The notes below the pieces were generated by a model. It was given only the letters and a program-made list of their open reading frames with translations. It ran no database searches and was not told the DNA's origin. A stretch of DNA of 47,551 nt, taken from NCBI GenBank assembly GCA_019313915.1, contig JAFDAJ010000013.1, positions 1 to 47,551 of the forward strand, read 5' to 3'. A program made the translations under genes and the position numbers. This stretch comes from Deltaproteobacteria bacterium (GTDB taxonomy: Bacteria; Myxococcota_A; Polyangia; Polyangiales; Houyiibacteriaceae). Of this stretch, positions 7,762 through 15,413 are shown one piece after another (positions within the stretch are counted from its first letter, which is position 1; each line of letters opens with the position of its first letter).

Positions 7762-8748
7762 TCACTGCAGGTTGTAGTTGATCGTCATCGATTCACCACC
7801 GCGCCGGATCGTCAAGTTGAACTTGTCGGCCGTTCTCAAGGTAGTGTAAGCACCCAGCGCCGCGTCCGGGTTGCTCAGCGACTGTCCATTGATACTTTCG
7901 AGAAGGTCGCCGTTCTGGATACCGAGCTTGGTTAGCAACGTATCGGGTCGAATGCCCCGGATCTCCATGCCGATCGATTTGCCACCCTCCATCTTGGGTG
8001 CGACCGCGGCGATGCCGATGATCTTGCCGGCGTTGTCGAGCACCTTGGTGAGCATGGAACGCGAGAGATTGTAGTTGGTGTCGTTCACTTTCTCGATGCC
8101 GCTGGCCATCTCCTCTTCGGTCAGGCCGGCGTTGCGATCCGCTGACGGGACCTTCCGGCCCTTCTCTTTCTTCTTGGCCGCGACCGGACGGCGCGGCCTG
8201 GGCTTCCTGGTGACGACGTCGACCTCGAACATTGCCAGGCGGCAAAGGCCGCTCGAATCTTGAAGGACGACGCTGTCGGAATGAATTGCGCGGATCTTGG
8301 CGCCTTCGACTTCCGCCCCACCTAGGTGCAGCCCCGTTTTTTGGTCCGTCCCGACGATGGCGGCGAGCGAGCGCTCCAGGTCTCCCGGAAGCACGACGGT
8401 CCCAATGAGCCGCATCTTTCCCTTGCACGGCGTTTCAACGTCTTCGGCGGGCAAGTCCTCCAACGGTAGGTCGGGGCTCTCCATGGGTGCTGCGGAAAGG
8501 TCACCTTGTGCCCAGCTGAAGATGTTCCGCCTCAATATGATGCTGGGATCCCGTTTGCGTTGGGTTCCGATGGCGGCGAAGGCTCTCCTCCACGGAGCCG
8601 AGGCGGGGGCCGAGGCAGCGTCGGGCTCGGCGCTCAGCACTTTAGCGGCCAGCAGGGCGGTCGCCGCCTGAGCCCAGAAAAACGCGCATAATGCTAGCGT
8701 TGCCAGCACGAGCACGTTCCTCACCCGGTTGTCCGCGGCCGTCGCCAT
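7762..8748 (-). CDS. gspC: Type II secretion system protein C (GspC) with PDZ domain
   Basis: 328 residues. A single N-terminal membrane helix (VLVLATLALCAFFWAQAATALL) is followed by the homology region that contacts the secretin (RDPSIILRRNIFSWAQ, then a beta-rich stretch KMRLIGTVVLP ... LERSLAAIVG). A Lys/Arg-rich linker follows, and a C-terminal PDZ domain (about 230-328) with GIRPDTLLTKLGIQNGDLLESINGQ. GspC links the inner-membrane platform of the type II secreton to the outer-membrane GspD. No other gsp gene is present in the window, so it is either an orphan or belongs to a dispersed set. It converges with the MscS gene and diverges from the CPBP gene across a palindrome. Confidence 0.88.
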   Translation of the reverse strand: MATAADNRVRNVLVLATLALCAFFWAQAATALLAAKVLSAEPDAASAPASAPWRRAFAAIGTQRKRDPSIILRRNIFSWAQGDLSAAPMESPDLPLEDLPAEDVETPCKGKMRLIGTVVLPGDLERSLAAIVGTDQKTGLHLGGAEVEGAKIRAIHSDSVVLQDSSGLCRLAMFEVDVVTRKPRPRRPVAAKKKEKGRKVPSADRNAGLTEEEMASGIEKVNDTNYNLSRSMLTKVLDNAGKIIGIAAVAPKMEGGKSIGMEIRGIRPDTLLTKLGIQNGDLLESINGQSLSNPDAALGAYTTLRTADKFNLTIRRGGESMTINYNLQ

Positions 8749-8805
8749 AAGGCTAAAGCTTAGCCTACAATCGGTCCGGTCAATCGGTTATAGTCCCGCG
8801 CCCCA
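8749..8805. promoter_or_regulatory. Divergent promoter region with palindrome, gspC / CPBP gene
   Basis: 57 bases separate two divergent starts. A perfect palindrome, GGCTAA-AGC-TTAGCC, lies at 8751-8765, two bases from the gspC ATG. A direct repeat of CAATCGGT follows (8768-8775 and 8781-8788). The palindrome could be an operator or a small hairpin in the gspC leader. No regulator is encoded nearby. Confidence 0.4.
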
Positions 8806-9609
8806 ATGAAGAGAATCAAGCTGTTCTTCCGCCGAGTCTTGTTGGATTCCTGGCGAGACGCGGATGCGCAGGCCGACACCGCGGGTGCCGAGGAGCTGGA
8901 TTGGCGGCCGATCGTCATCCTGGTCACGACGGCGGTTGTCCTCACGCTCGCGCGCTACTTTGGCGGCAACGCGACCTTTTCACAGCTCGTCCCGTTCGAT
9001 TCGAAAGTCTACACGCGCGACGAGTGGGAGCTGCTCGCGAGGGCCTGGTGGTCGGGGACCCGGGTCGTCATCTACGTGGTGATTCCCATGCTGACCATCG
9101 TGTTGATGCCTGGCGAGCGGATTCGCGACTACTACATTTCCTTTCGAGGCTTTGGTCGGCGTCTTTGGATCTACATCGGACTCTATCTCCTCGTCCTGCC
9201 CTTCGTGATGCTGGTTGCGACGCAAGATCAGTTTCTGAGCACGTACCCGTTCTACAAGTACGCCAACCAGTCGCTCAGTCACTTTCTACGCTGGCAGGTG
9301 CTGTATGCAGCGCAGTTCCTCGCGCTCGAATTCTTCTTCCGCGGCTACATGCTCCAAGGACTCAGACACAAGTTCGGCTACGGCGCCATCTTCGTGATGA
9401 TCGTGCCCTACTGCATGATCCACTACCCGAAGCCGCTTCCCGAAACACTCGGCGCGATCCTTGCGGGCATCGCCCTCGGGACACTAGCGATGCGGACACG
9501 CTCGATCTGGGGAGGTGTGCTCATCCACGTGGGCGTCGCGCTCACCATGGATTGGCTCGCCGTTGCGCAATGCCCGCCTCCCGGCGAAGGCCCCTGCCGC
9601 CGCCACTAG
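8806..9609 (+). CDS. CPBP-family intramembrane protease-like protein with variant active-site motifs
   Basis: 267 residues with about eight hydrophobic helices and the CPBP (Abi/Rce1-like) C-terminal core. The first motif reads [11 protein letters not shown], so it has E-x3-R but Leu in place of the first Glu of the usual EExxxR. The second motif is [10 protein letters not shown]. The third is [12 protein letters not shown], where Asn is normally expected four residues after His. The altered residues may mark a distinct subfamily or a protein without protease activity. Family members cleave or process membrane-anchored peptides. It converges with the Rieske gene with one base between the stops. 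Confidence 0.78.
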   Translation: MKRIKLFFRRVLLDSWRDADAQADTAGAEELDWRPIVILVTTAVVLTLARYFGGNATFSQLVPFDSKVYTRDEWELLARAWWSGTRVVIYVVIPMLTIVLMPGERIRDYYISFRGFGRRLWIYIGLYLLVLPFVMLVATQDQFLSTYPFYKYANQSLSHFLRWQVLYAAQFLALEFFFRGYMLQGLRHKFGYGAIFVMIVPYCMIHYPKPLPETLGAILAGIALGTLAMRTRSIWGGVLIHVGVALTMDWLAVAQCPPPGEGPCRRH

Positions 9610-9610
9610 G

Positions 9611-10597
9611 TCACGCGTAGAACTGTTTGGTCCAGCGGCGGAACTTCGCGATCGGGCCGTCGCCTGGGATCAATGCCGGGGTGTCCATCGGCACGCGGTG
9701 CTCCCAGATCTCTTTGTCTTGCAGCACATCGGAGATGATGAAGCGGTGGATCAGGCGGATTTGGGCGCGGGTCGCCGCGCGCCACGGAAGGGGCAGTCCA
9801 CGCATCGCTCTGGGCACGAAAGGCGGTGGAAATTCCGAGCTCACGCCGATGCCGAAAGACATATTCTCCTCATCGAGTTGTGTAGCGGTGAGGAGGACGC
9901 GGTAGTGGATGCCGAGCTTGGGCACGCGGAGGTCGGTCACGGACAACCCTAGTCCGTGCACATCGGTATCGAAGATCGACTGGATCTCACTGATCGGAAG
10001 GAACGGATTGCGCCGTGTGAATCCGAATTTCGAGTACATCCGTGGGCCTTCGATTCGCAGCACCGGGTCCTCGAGGTCCGAGTACTTGTGGACGGCGGCA
10101 AAGTGGCCGAAGTCGACCGCGTTCTCGGCGACGTCCTGGACGTGTCCTTTGAGTGTGAGCACCTTCGTGACCGGCTCGGTCCACCCTGTCGTGTCGTACT
10201 CGGGCAACTCCCAGGTTGGTGCGGCGCCGTCGTGACCAGCATGTACGAAGATGCATCCGAGTTGCTCCATGACCGGCCACGATCGCAATGACAGCTTGAC
10301 CTCGGGGTTGCCTGGATACTCCGTTCCGACGCACTTACCGCCGGTGTCGAATCGTAAACCATGAAATGGGCAGCGCACGGCGCCATCGACGACAGTGCCT
10401 CCATAGCCGATGTGCGCTCCCATGTGCGGACAGATCGGGTCGAGGACCGCGACCTTGCCTTGCCGATCACGGAACGCAACGACTTCCTGGCCATTGATCT
10501 CGAAGACTCGGACCGATCCCGCTGGAACGTCGGCAGTGGTTGCGATGCGAAACCAGCCTGACGGCATGGGCAGCCTTGGCTTGAGCTGCTGGCCCAC
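9611..10597 (-). CDS. Rieske non-heme iron oxygenase, KshA / DAF-36 / SdmA-like
   Basis: About 328 residues. An N-terminal Rieske domain binds 2Fe-2S through C56-P-H58 and C76-x2-H79. The catalytic mononuclear iron site follows as ENAVDFGHFAAVHK (D162, H165, H170). The C-terminus, DVLQDKEIWEHR then PIAKFRRWTKQFY, is like that of 3-ketosteroid 9-alpha-hydroxylase oxygenase (KshA) and of cholesterol 7-desaturase; the bacterial C-4 sterol demethylase SdmA belongs to the same broad group. Substrate is not decidable from sequence. GTG at 10597 is preferred, seven bases after GAGG; a TTG at 10603 overlaps the ferredoxin stop. The tight coupling to the ferredoxin makes that protein the likely electron donor. 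Confidence 0.87.
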   Translation of the reverse strand: MGQQLKPRLPMPSGWFRIATTADVPAGSVRVFEINGQEVVAFRDRQGKVAVLDPICPHMGAHIGYGGTVVDGAVRCPFHGLRFDTGGKCVGTEYPGNPEVKLSLRSWPVMEQLGCIFVHAGHDGAAPTWELPEYDTTGWTEPVTKVLTLKGHVQDVAENAVDFGHFAAVHKYSDLEDPVLRIEGPRMYSKFGFTRRNPFLPISEIQSIFDTDVHGLGLSVTDLRVPKLGIHYRVLLTATQLDEENMSFGIGVSSEFPPPFVPRAMRGLPLPWRAATRAQIRLIHRFIISDVLQDKEIWEHRVPMDTPALIPGDGPIAKFRRWTKQFYA

Positions 10598-10599
10598 GC

Positions 10600-10791
10600 T
10601 CAATCCTCGACGGTGATCGCCATGGTTGGGCAGTACTTTTTCGCCTGCAAAACCTTCTCACGAAGCTCTTCTGGAGGCTCCTCCTGGAGCACGGTCAGCT
10701 TGCCATCGTCGTTCAGCTCGAAGACCTCGGGCACCTCGCCCTCGCACTCCCCATGTCCCTGACAAAGATCGAAATCCACTTTGATCCGCAT
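10600..10791 (-). CDS. P450-type ferredoxin (3Fe-4S or 4Fe-4S)
   Basis: 63 residues starting MRIKVDFDLC. Cluster ligands are C10, C16 and C54 followed by Pro; position 13, where a [4Fe-4S] ferredoxin would have Cys, is His, as in the single-cluster [3Fe-4S]-type ferredoxins that sit beside bacterial P450s including mycobacterial CYP51. The acidic body (ELNDDG, EEPPEELRE) suits docking to a P450 or Rieske partner. The start at 10791 has an AGAGG site upstream, so the nine-residue-longer frame is not used. It is the first gene of the minus-strand pair and diverges from the TetR and CYP51 genes. Confidence 0.88.
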   Translation of the reverse strand: MRIKVDFDLCQGHGECEGEVPEVFELNDDGKLTVLQEEPPEELREKVLQAKKYCPTMAITVED

Positions 10792-10906
10792 TGACACCTC
10801 TCCCTGGCAGATCGCCAAGATCCCGGAATAACAGATAATTTAGCTAACTCAAGAGCTTCGTTTGCCGAGTATAAAATAGGGTTGCAGAAAATAGAAGCTG
10901 ATTCTA
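10792..10906. promoter_or_regulatory. AT-rich divergent control region of the sterol locus (left)
   Basis: 115 bases between the ferredoxin and the first TetR gene, clearly more AT-rich than the surroundings. A TATAAAAT box at 10870-10877 is a possible -10 element toward the TetR gene. Inverted hexamers AGCTTC (10854-10859) and GAAGCT (10894-10899) flank it and could be operator half-sites for the adjacent TetR protein. ATAGAAGCT next to the TetR start resembles ATAGAGGCT upstream of the ALDH gene at the second TetR. Confidence 0.45.
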
Positions 10907-11539
10907 ATGTCCGCAACAATGTCGCAGGCTACGGCAAAGGCGCGCAACGCGAAGACCTCGATGTACCGCTCGCTGATCATCGATGCGGCGGAGCGCCTGT
11001 TCGCCAGCCGGGGTTATGAGGGCACCAAGATCCAGGACATTGCCAGCGAGTCCGGGATCTCTCTCGGGACGCTGTATTCGGTTTTCGATGGCAAGTCCGA
11101 CATCTACGAGGCCGTCCAAGACGAGCGGCTAGGACGGCTGTTTCTCCTCGCTGGCCGCACGATGGCAAGTGATGACAAGGCCGCCGAACGCCTGATGCGG
11201 GGCAACCGTGTGTTCATCCGCTGGTTGACCGAGCATCCCGACTTCCTTCGCATTCACCTCAACAACAGCGGTGCCTGGGCGTCGAATCCGCAAGAGGTTG
11301 GTGAGGGTCTCGTCAACGCTTGGCGACGGGGCATCGACTTGATTGCGCTCGTGATCGATGAGGCCATGCGCGAAGGGGATGCCTTCCAAGGAGATTCGGT
11401 GATCGCTGCGCGCACCATGGTGGCGATCCAGCAGGTTCACATGTCGGCATGGGTTGAGTCGGGGATGCAAAGTGACGCCGACCACCTCGCCGACCGGATT
11501 GAAGAACAACTTCGACGCACGCTATTTAGGAGCAAATGA
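10907..11539 (+). CDS. TetR-family transcriptional regulator (sterol locus, left)
   Basis: 210 residues. The TetR_N helix-turn-helix occupies about residues 18-65 (IIDAAERLFASRGYEGTKIQ, then IASESGISLGTLYSVFDGK). The C-terminal ligand domain contains VFIRWLTEHPDFLRIHLNNSGAW. It closely resembles the second TetR at 24947, which also has the LYSV turn and a similar C-terminal domain, so the two appear to be paralogs. It is the first gene of the plus-strand operon and its stop overlaps the start region of the CYP51-like gene. It probably represses this divergent region and may sense a sterol, but neither point is shown by sequence. Confidence 0.88.
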   Translation: MSATMSQATAKARNAKTSMYRSLIIDAAERLFASRGYEGTKIQDIASESGISLGTLYSVFDGKSDIYEAVQDERLGRLFLLAGRTMASDDKAAERLMRGNRVFIRWLTEHPDFLRIHLNNSGAWASNPQEVGEGLVNAWRRGIDLIALVIDEAMREGDAFQGDSVIAARTMVAIQQVHMSAWVESGMQSDADHLADRIEEQLRRTLFRSK

Positions 11540-12939
11540 TGACGACAGCAGCGAGCATAGGCACGGCGCCCGCAAGGGCCGCCCGCCTCAAGAAACCGCC
11601 CCGGTTGAAAGGCGGCTTCCCACTGATCGGCCACACCATCGACTTTGCGCGAGACCCTGTCGGCCTCTTGCAAAGGGCGTACGACAAGTGCGGCCGTGTC
11701 GCCCAGTTCAAACTGGCTGGCAAGAACGTCACCCTTTTCACCGGGCCCGAGGCGCACGAATCGCTTTTTCGGCTGCCGGACGAGGTGCTGAGCCCGACCG
11801 AAGCTTACAAAATGATGATCCCGGTTTTCGGCAAGGGCGTCGTCTACGACACCACGCCAGAGCGCATGTTCGAACAGCTGCACATGCTGCACCCGGCGCT
11901 CCGCAACAAGCGCATGCGCACCTACACGGAGATCATCGCGGACGAAACCCACAAAATCATCAGCAACTGGGGCGACGAAGGACAGATCGAGGTTTGCGAG
12001 TTCTTCGCCACCTTGACGAGCTTCACCTCGAGTCGCTGTCTACTCGGTGAGGAATTCCGAAACGACATGAGCGAGGAATTCGCGAGGGTATATGAAGACC
12101 TCGAGGCGGGTATCGTTCCGTTGGCGTACATCAATGCGTACCTGCCCATTCCGGCGTTCCGGAAGCGCGACCGCGCGAGAGTGCGCCTTGGAGAAATGGT
12201 GTCGAGCATCATCGAGCGACGACGGCGCAAGGGCATCCACTCGGAGGACTTCACGCAGACCCTCATGGAGTCCAAGTACGCCGATGGGACTTCTCTCACC
12301 GATCACGAGATCGCCGGCATCCTCATCGCGGCGATGTTCGCCGGACACCACACCAGCTCGGTGACCACCGCTTGGTCCCTGCTCGAGCTCCTACGAGCGC
12401 CGGACTACTACGAGAAAGTTTGCAAGGAGATTCGCGAGCGTTTCCCGGAAGACGAGGGCTACAGCTTTCAAGCGATGCGCGACCTCGAGCAGACCGAGTG
12501 GGCCATCAAGGAGGCGCTGCGCATTCACCCGCCCCTCTTCATGCTTTTCCGTGCTGCCATGGAGGATTGCGAGATCTACGGCTACCAGATCAAGAAGGGC
12601 GACTGGGTCTCGGTCTCGCCGATCGTTGCCCATCGTGAAAACGAGGTCTTCGAGAATGCCCTCGAGTATGATCCGGATCGCTACGGGCCTGGGCGCGAGG
12701 AAGACAAGCGTCCCTTCGCGTACGTCTCGTTTGGCGGCGGCCGGCACAAATGCCTCGGCAACGCCTTCGCCATCCTACAGATGAAAACCATCTTCGGCGT
12801 CTTGCTCAACAACTACGACTTCGAGCTCGTAGGAGATCCGATGGATACCGACTTTGGACGGATCGTGCTTGGCCCCAAGCCCCCAATCAACGTTCGCTAC
12901 CGCAAGAGAGGAACAAGCAATGCCCGCGTTTCCGCGTGA
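11539..12939 (+). CDS. Cytochrome P450, CYP51-like (sterol 14-alpha-demethylase)
   Basis: 466 residues with no membrane anchor. CYP51 diagnostic stretches are present: YKMMIPVFGKGVVYD (about 90-104, the B'/C substrate-recognition signature) and FAGHHTSSVTTAW in the I helix (267-279). General P450 features are E325-x2-R328 of the K helix and FGGGRHKCLG (398-407) with heme-ligand C405. CYP51 removes the 14-alpha methyl of lanosterol-type sterols in three oxidations. Two ATGs are adjacent; the second (11539) is chosen because AGGAG is six bases upstream. A ferredoxin divergent from it and a reductase at 25627 could supply electrons. Substrate specificity is inferred from family. Confidence 0.88.
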   Translation: MTTAASIGTAPARAARLKKPPRLKGGFPLIGHTIDFARDPVGLLQRAYDKCGRVAQFKLAGKNVTLFTGPEAHESLFRLPDEVLSPTEAYKMMIPVFGKGVVYDTTPERMFEQLHMLHPALRNKRMRTYTEIIADETHKIISNWGDEGQIEVCEFFATLTSFTSSRCLLGEEFRNDMSEEFARVYEDLEAGIVPLAYINAYLPIPAFRKRDRARVRLGEMVSSIIERRRRKGIHSEDFTQTLMESKYADGTSLTDHEIAGILIAAMFAGHHTSSVTTAWSLLELLRAPDYYEKVCKEIRERFPEDEGYSFQAMRDLEQTEWAIKEALRIHPPLFMLFRAAMEDCEIYGYQIKKGDWVSVSPIVAHRENEVFENALEYDPDRYGPGREEDKRPFAYVSFGGGRHKCLGNAFAILQMKTIFGVLLNNYDFELVGDPMDTDFGRIVLGPKPPINVRYRKRGTSNARVSA

Positions 12940-12991
12940 AGAGTTGGAAGAGATGATGGAGCGGTGGCTCGAAGCCAATCGCAATGCCGAA
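12920..12991 (+). pseudogene. N-terminal fragment of an NTF2-like gene, separated by a frame change
   Basis: A good start (ATG at 12920, AGAGG upstream, overlapping the P450 stop) opens a reading frame MPAFPREELEEMMERWLEAN that looks like the first helix of an NTF2/SnoaL-like protein. After about 24 codons the coding sense moves to another frame (+1 relative), where EEIKEVALG continues the family pattern. The usual strand and loop between helix 1 and that segment are absent. An internal deletion that is not a multiple of three explains this best; a sequencing error alone would not remove residues. Confidence 0.6.
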
Positions 12992-13424
12992 CGAAGAGAT
13001 CAAGGAAGTCGCGCTTGGCTACCATATGGAGGGCTTCGAAGACTGGGCGTATCCGTACGACACGGTACTCATCGACGAGAAGCAGGGCCAAGTGGTTGGG
13101 TTCTGGCGGCAAGTAGCGCCGTTCAAGCGCGCCGATGGGAGCGACTACGAAATCGCTGGGGTCGGCGGTTCGTGGTTCAAGTATGCGGGCGACTTCAAAT
13201 GGAGCTGGCAACGTGATTTCTTCGACTTCGGCAATGCCAAGTCGATATTCATCGAGCTCGCCGGCGGTGGCCATCTGAACCCCACGATTCGCAAGAAGAT
13301 TCATCGCCAAGCCAAGGCGGGAGCCGAGCTCTTGCCGGGTCACGAGACGCTTCGGCCGGAGCCCAGCAAACTCGAGAAGCTGAAGAACCTTCAGGCGATG
13401 GTTCGTATCGCCCTCTTTGGATGA
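12984..13424 (+). CDS. NTF2/SnoaL-like protein, C-terminal part (146 residues)
   Basis: The frame from ATG 12984 encodes a beta-rich domain with many aromatics (EDWAYPYDTVLIDEKQGQVV, FWRQVAPF, GSWFKYAGDFKWSWQRDFFD) typical of the curved sheet of NTF2-like proteins, the fold shared with ketosteroid isomerase and SnoaL cyclases. Its natural N-terminus appears to lie in another frame at 12920. This remnant may be translated from the internal ATG by coupling, but it would lack helix 1 and probably part of the pocket. It sits between the CYP51-like and cycloisomerase-like genes. The family assignment is moderate and no active-site residue can be named. Confidence 0.6.
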   Translation: MPNEEIKEVALGYHMEGFEDWAYPYDTVLIDEKQGQVVGFWRQVAPFKRADGSDYEIAGVGGSWFKYAGDFKWSWQRDFFDFGNAKSIFIELAGGGHLNPTIRKKIHRQAKAGAELLPGHETLRPEPSKLEKLKNLQAMVRIALFG

Positions 13425-13428
13425 GCAC

Positions 13429-14238
13429 ATGACGACCGACGGCGCCCCACGCTGGTTCTCCCAGAACCCCAGCAAAGCGTGGGGCGAGAAGTTCTTCCTA
13501 GCCTACTCGCCGATCTGGATGACCATGATGGGGCTGGTGATGGGTCTCGGCGTCACCGCTCGGGTAGGCGAGTGGGGTTTCCTGGCCATCGGCGTTGCCG
13601 TAGCGCTCCCGTTGGTGGCGGTGCCTGCCCTGATTCGTGACGAGAGGCCGCTCGGCCGGCGTTGGTATCAAGCGTATTGGTTCAAAGCGAACCTGTACGT
13701 CGCGATCTTCAACTTCGCTGCCAACTACTTTGGCACGGAGTACTTCTTCGACATTCTTGGGATGGTCTACGAGTACCCGATGATCGAGCTCACCCTCGAT
13801 GCGACGCTCGTCGGATCGGGCGAGCAGCGCGTCCCGGTCATGATGTATCTGCTCACGCAAGCGTACTTCGTCACCTACCACACGACGGCGATCATCGTGC
13901 TCCGGCGGATCCGAACGTCTCGGATTCCGATTAACAGAATCCTCTGGCCGGTCTTGGTTCTGGTAGTCGCCTACTTCTGGGCCTGGATGGAAACCAAGGC
14001 GATGGCCAACCCGTGGATCGAGAGCCAGTTCTACTATCGAGACGTGGGGCGTATGCTCGCATACGGCTCGCTCTTCTATTCGCTCTACTTCGTCGCGAGC
14101 TTTCCGATCTTCTACCACCTCGACGAAGAGCGGGACGCAAACTGGAGCTTGCCGATCACCGCTGCCGCCGCTTGCACCGCAAGCATGATCATGATGTTCC
14201 TATTGGACTTTGCGGCGGCGATATTCGGGCCAATTTGA
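13429..14238 (+). CDS. Cycloeucalenol cycloisomerase-like membrane protein
   Basis: 269 residues with about seven hydrophobic segments. The pattern follows plant cycloeucalenol cycloisomerase (CPI1) almost along its whole length: NPSKAWGEKFFLAYSPIW, WYQAYWFKANLYVAIFNF then NYFGTEYFFDILGMVYEYP, YHTTAIIVLRRIR, YFWAWMETKAMANPW, and LFYSLYFVASFPIFYHLDE. CPI1 opens the 9-beta,19-cyclopropane ring of cycloeucalenol to give obtusifoliol, a step needed only when sterols derive from cycloartenol. The start is ATG 13429, five bases after the stop of the preceding gene. Adjacent CYP51-like and other sterol genes support the assignment. Activity on a bacterial sterol is an inference. Confidence 0.75.
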   Translation: MTTDGAPRWFSQNPSKAWGEKFFLAYSPIWMTMMGLVMGLGVTARVGEWGFLAIGVAVALPLVAVPALIRDERPLGRRWYQAYWFKANLYVAIFNFAANYFGTEYFFDILGMVYEYPMIELTLDATLVGSGEQRVPVMMYLLTQAYFVTYHTTAIIVLRRIRTSRIPINRILWPVLVLVVAYFWAWMETKAMANPWIESQFYYRDVGRMLAYGSLFYSLYFVASFPIFYHLDEERDANWSLPITAAAACTASMIMMFLLDFAAAIFGPI

Positions 14239-14270
14239 ATCACTAATCACTAATCACTGGAGAACATGAG

Positions 14271-15368
14271 ATGAGATCGACGCCCCTGAAAGTATTTCAG
14301 TTCGCCACCGGCAATGTGGGCACCGAGATGGTGCACAAGACGGTCCTGCATCCGGACCTCGAGCTGATCGGCCTGTATTGCTACAGCGAGGACAAGGTTG
14401 GTCGCGATGCGGGTGAAATCGTCGGTATCGGCCCCATTGGCGTCCAGGCAACGAACAGTGTCGAGGACGTCATTGCCGCCAAGCCCGACTGTGTGACGTA
14501 CTTCGGTGTGTGGCCGGACATCGATCTTTTCTGCCGGCTGCTCGAAAGCGGCATCAACGTCGTTACCACGTCGGATTGGATTACCGGCTACTCTCGCAAC
14601 CAGAGCCACCCGCATCCGTCCGGGAGGCCGCTAAGCGAGCTCGTCGATGAAGCTGCAAAGCGTGGCAATGCAACGCTCTATGGCACGGGTATGAATCCGG
14701 GGCTTGCGCAGATCCTAGCGATCGTAAACACCGCAGGCCTGTCGCGCCTCGACCACATTCAAGTGATCGAAACGGTCGACGTTTCCTGCCACCACTCGGT
14801 CGACACCTGGAAAAGACACGGCTACGGGCGGCCTGTGGACGATCCGGAGGTCCCGCGGATGCTGGAGGCGGGTGCCACGGTCTTCGTGGATTCGATTTAC
14901 ATGATCGCGGACTGCTGCGGTATCGAGATCGACGAGATTGCCTTCGAGTGCGAGCTAGGGGCCTGCAAAGAAGAGGTCGACCTCGGATGGTGGGTGCTTC
15001 CAAAAGGGTCTGTTGGCGCGAGCCTAGCGAAGTACATCGGCAAGGCGAAAGGCGAGCCCAAGATCGAGGTTCACTTGGAGTGGCAAATGACTCCGAACAC
15101 CGAGCCGAAGTGGAACGTGCAGAACTGCTACATCATGACAATCCGGGGCAATCCGCAGATCATGAACCGTCACATGATCCTCCCAGCAATGGACTCGGGA
15201 CAAATGGACTGGAGCGACCCGGCGTACATGGCCTCAATCGGCATGACGATCACGGGCATGCCCGCGCTCAACGCCGTCGCGTCGGTTTGTGCAGCGCGTC
15301 CCGGCCTCATTACCAGCGCCGATTTGCCGCTACGTGCGTTCGCCGGCCGCTTTCACGATAACCGCTGA
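14271..15368 (+). CDS. NAD(P)-dependent dehydrogenase, dihydrodipicolinate-reductase-like
   Basis: 365 residues. The N-terminal Rossmann motif is FATGNVGTEMV. GTGMNPGLAQILAIV and a conserved central domain follow, as in the family of dihydrodipicolinate reductase-like proteins that includes 2,4-diaminopentanoate dehydrogenase. Proteins of this type often occur in actinobacterial and proteobacterial lipid or steroid clusters without a proven substrate. The start ATG at 14271 has GGAG eight bases upstream; an out-of-frame ATG at 14266 ends at once. An 8-bp unit (aatcacta) is repeated almost three times just before the ribosome site (14238-14257). Confidence 0.75.
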   Translation: MRSTPLKVFQFATGNVGTEMVHKTVLHPDLELIGLYCYSEDKVGRDAGEIVGIGPIGVQATNSVEDVIAAKPDCVTYFGVWPDIDLFCRLLESGINVVTTSDWITGYSRNQSHPHPSGRPLSELVDEAAKRGNATLYGTGMNPGLAQILAIVNTAGLSRLDHIQVIETVDVSCHHSVDTWKRHGYGRPVDDPEVPRMLEAGATVFVDSIYMIADCCGIEIDEIAFECELGACKEEVDLGWWVLPKGSVGASLAKYIGKAKGEPKIEVHLEWQMTPNTEPKWNVQNCYIMTIRGNPQIMNRHMILPAMDSGQMDWSDPAYMASIGMTITGMPALNAVASVCAARPGLITSADLPLRAFAGRFHDNR

Positions 15369-15413
15369 GGTGCTAGTGCCCCTCGATCTCACAACGGCGA
15401 CCTGCGAGACGAT

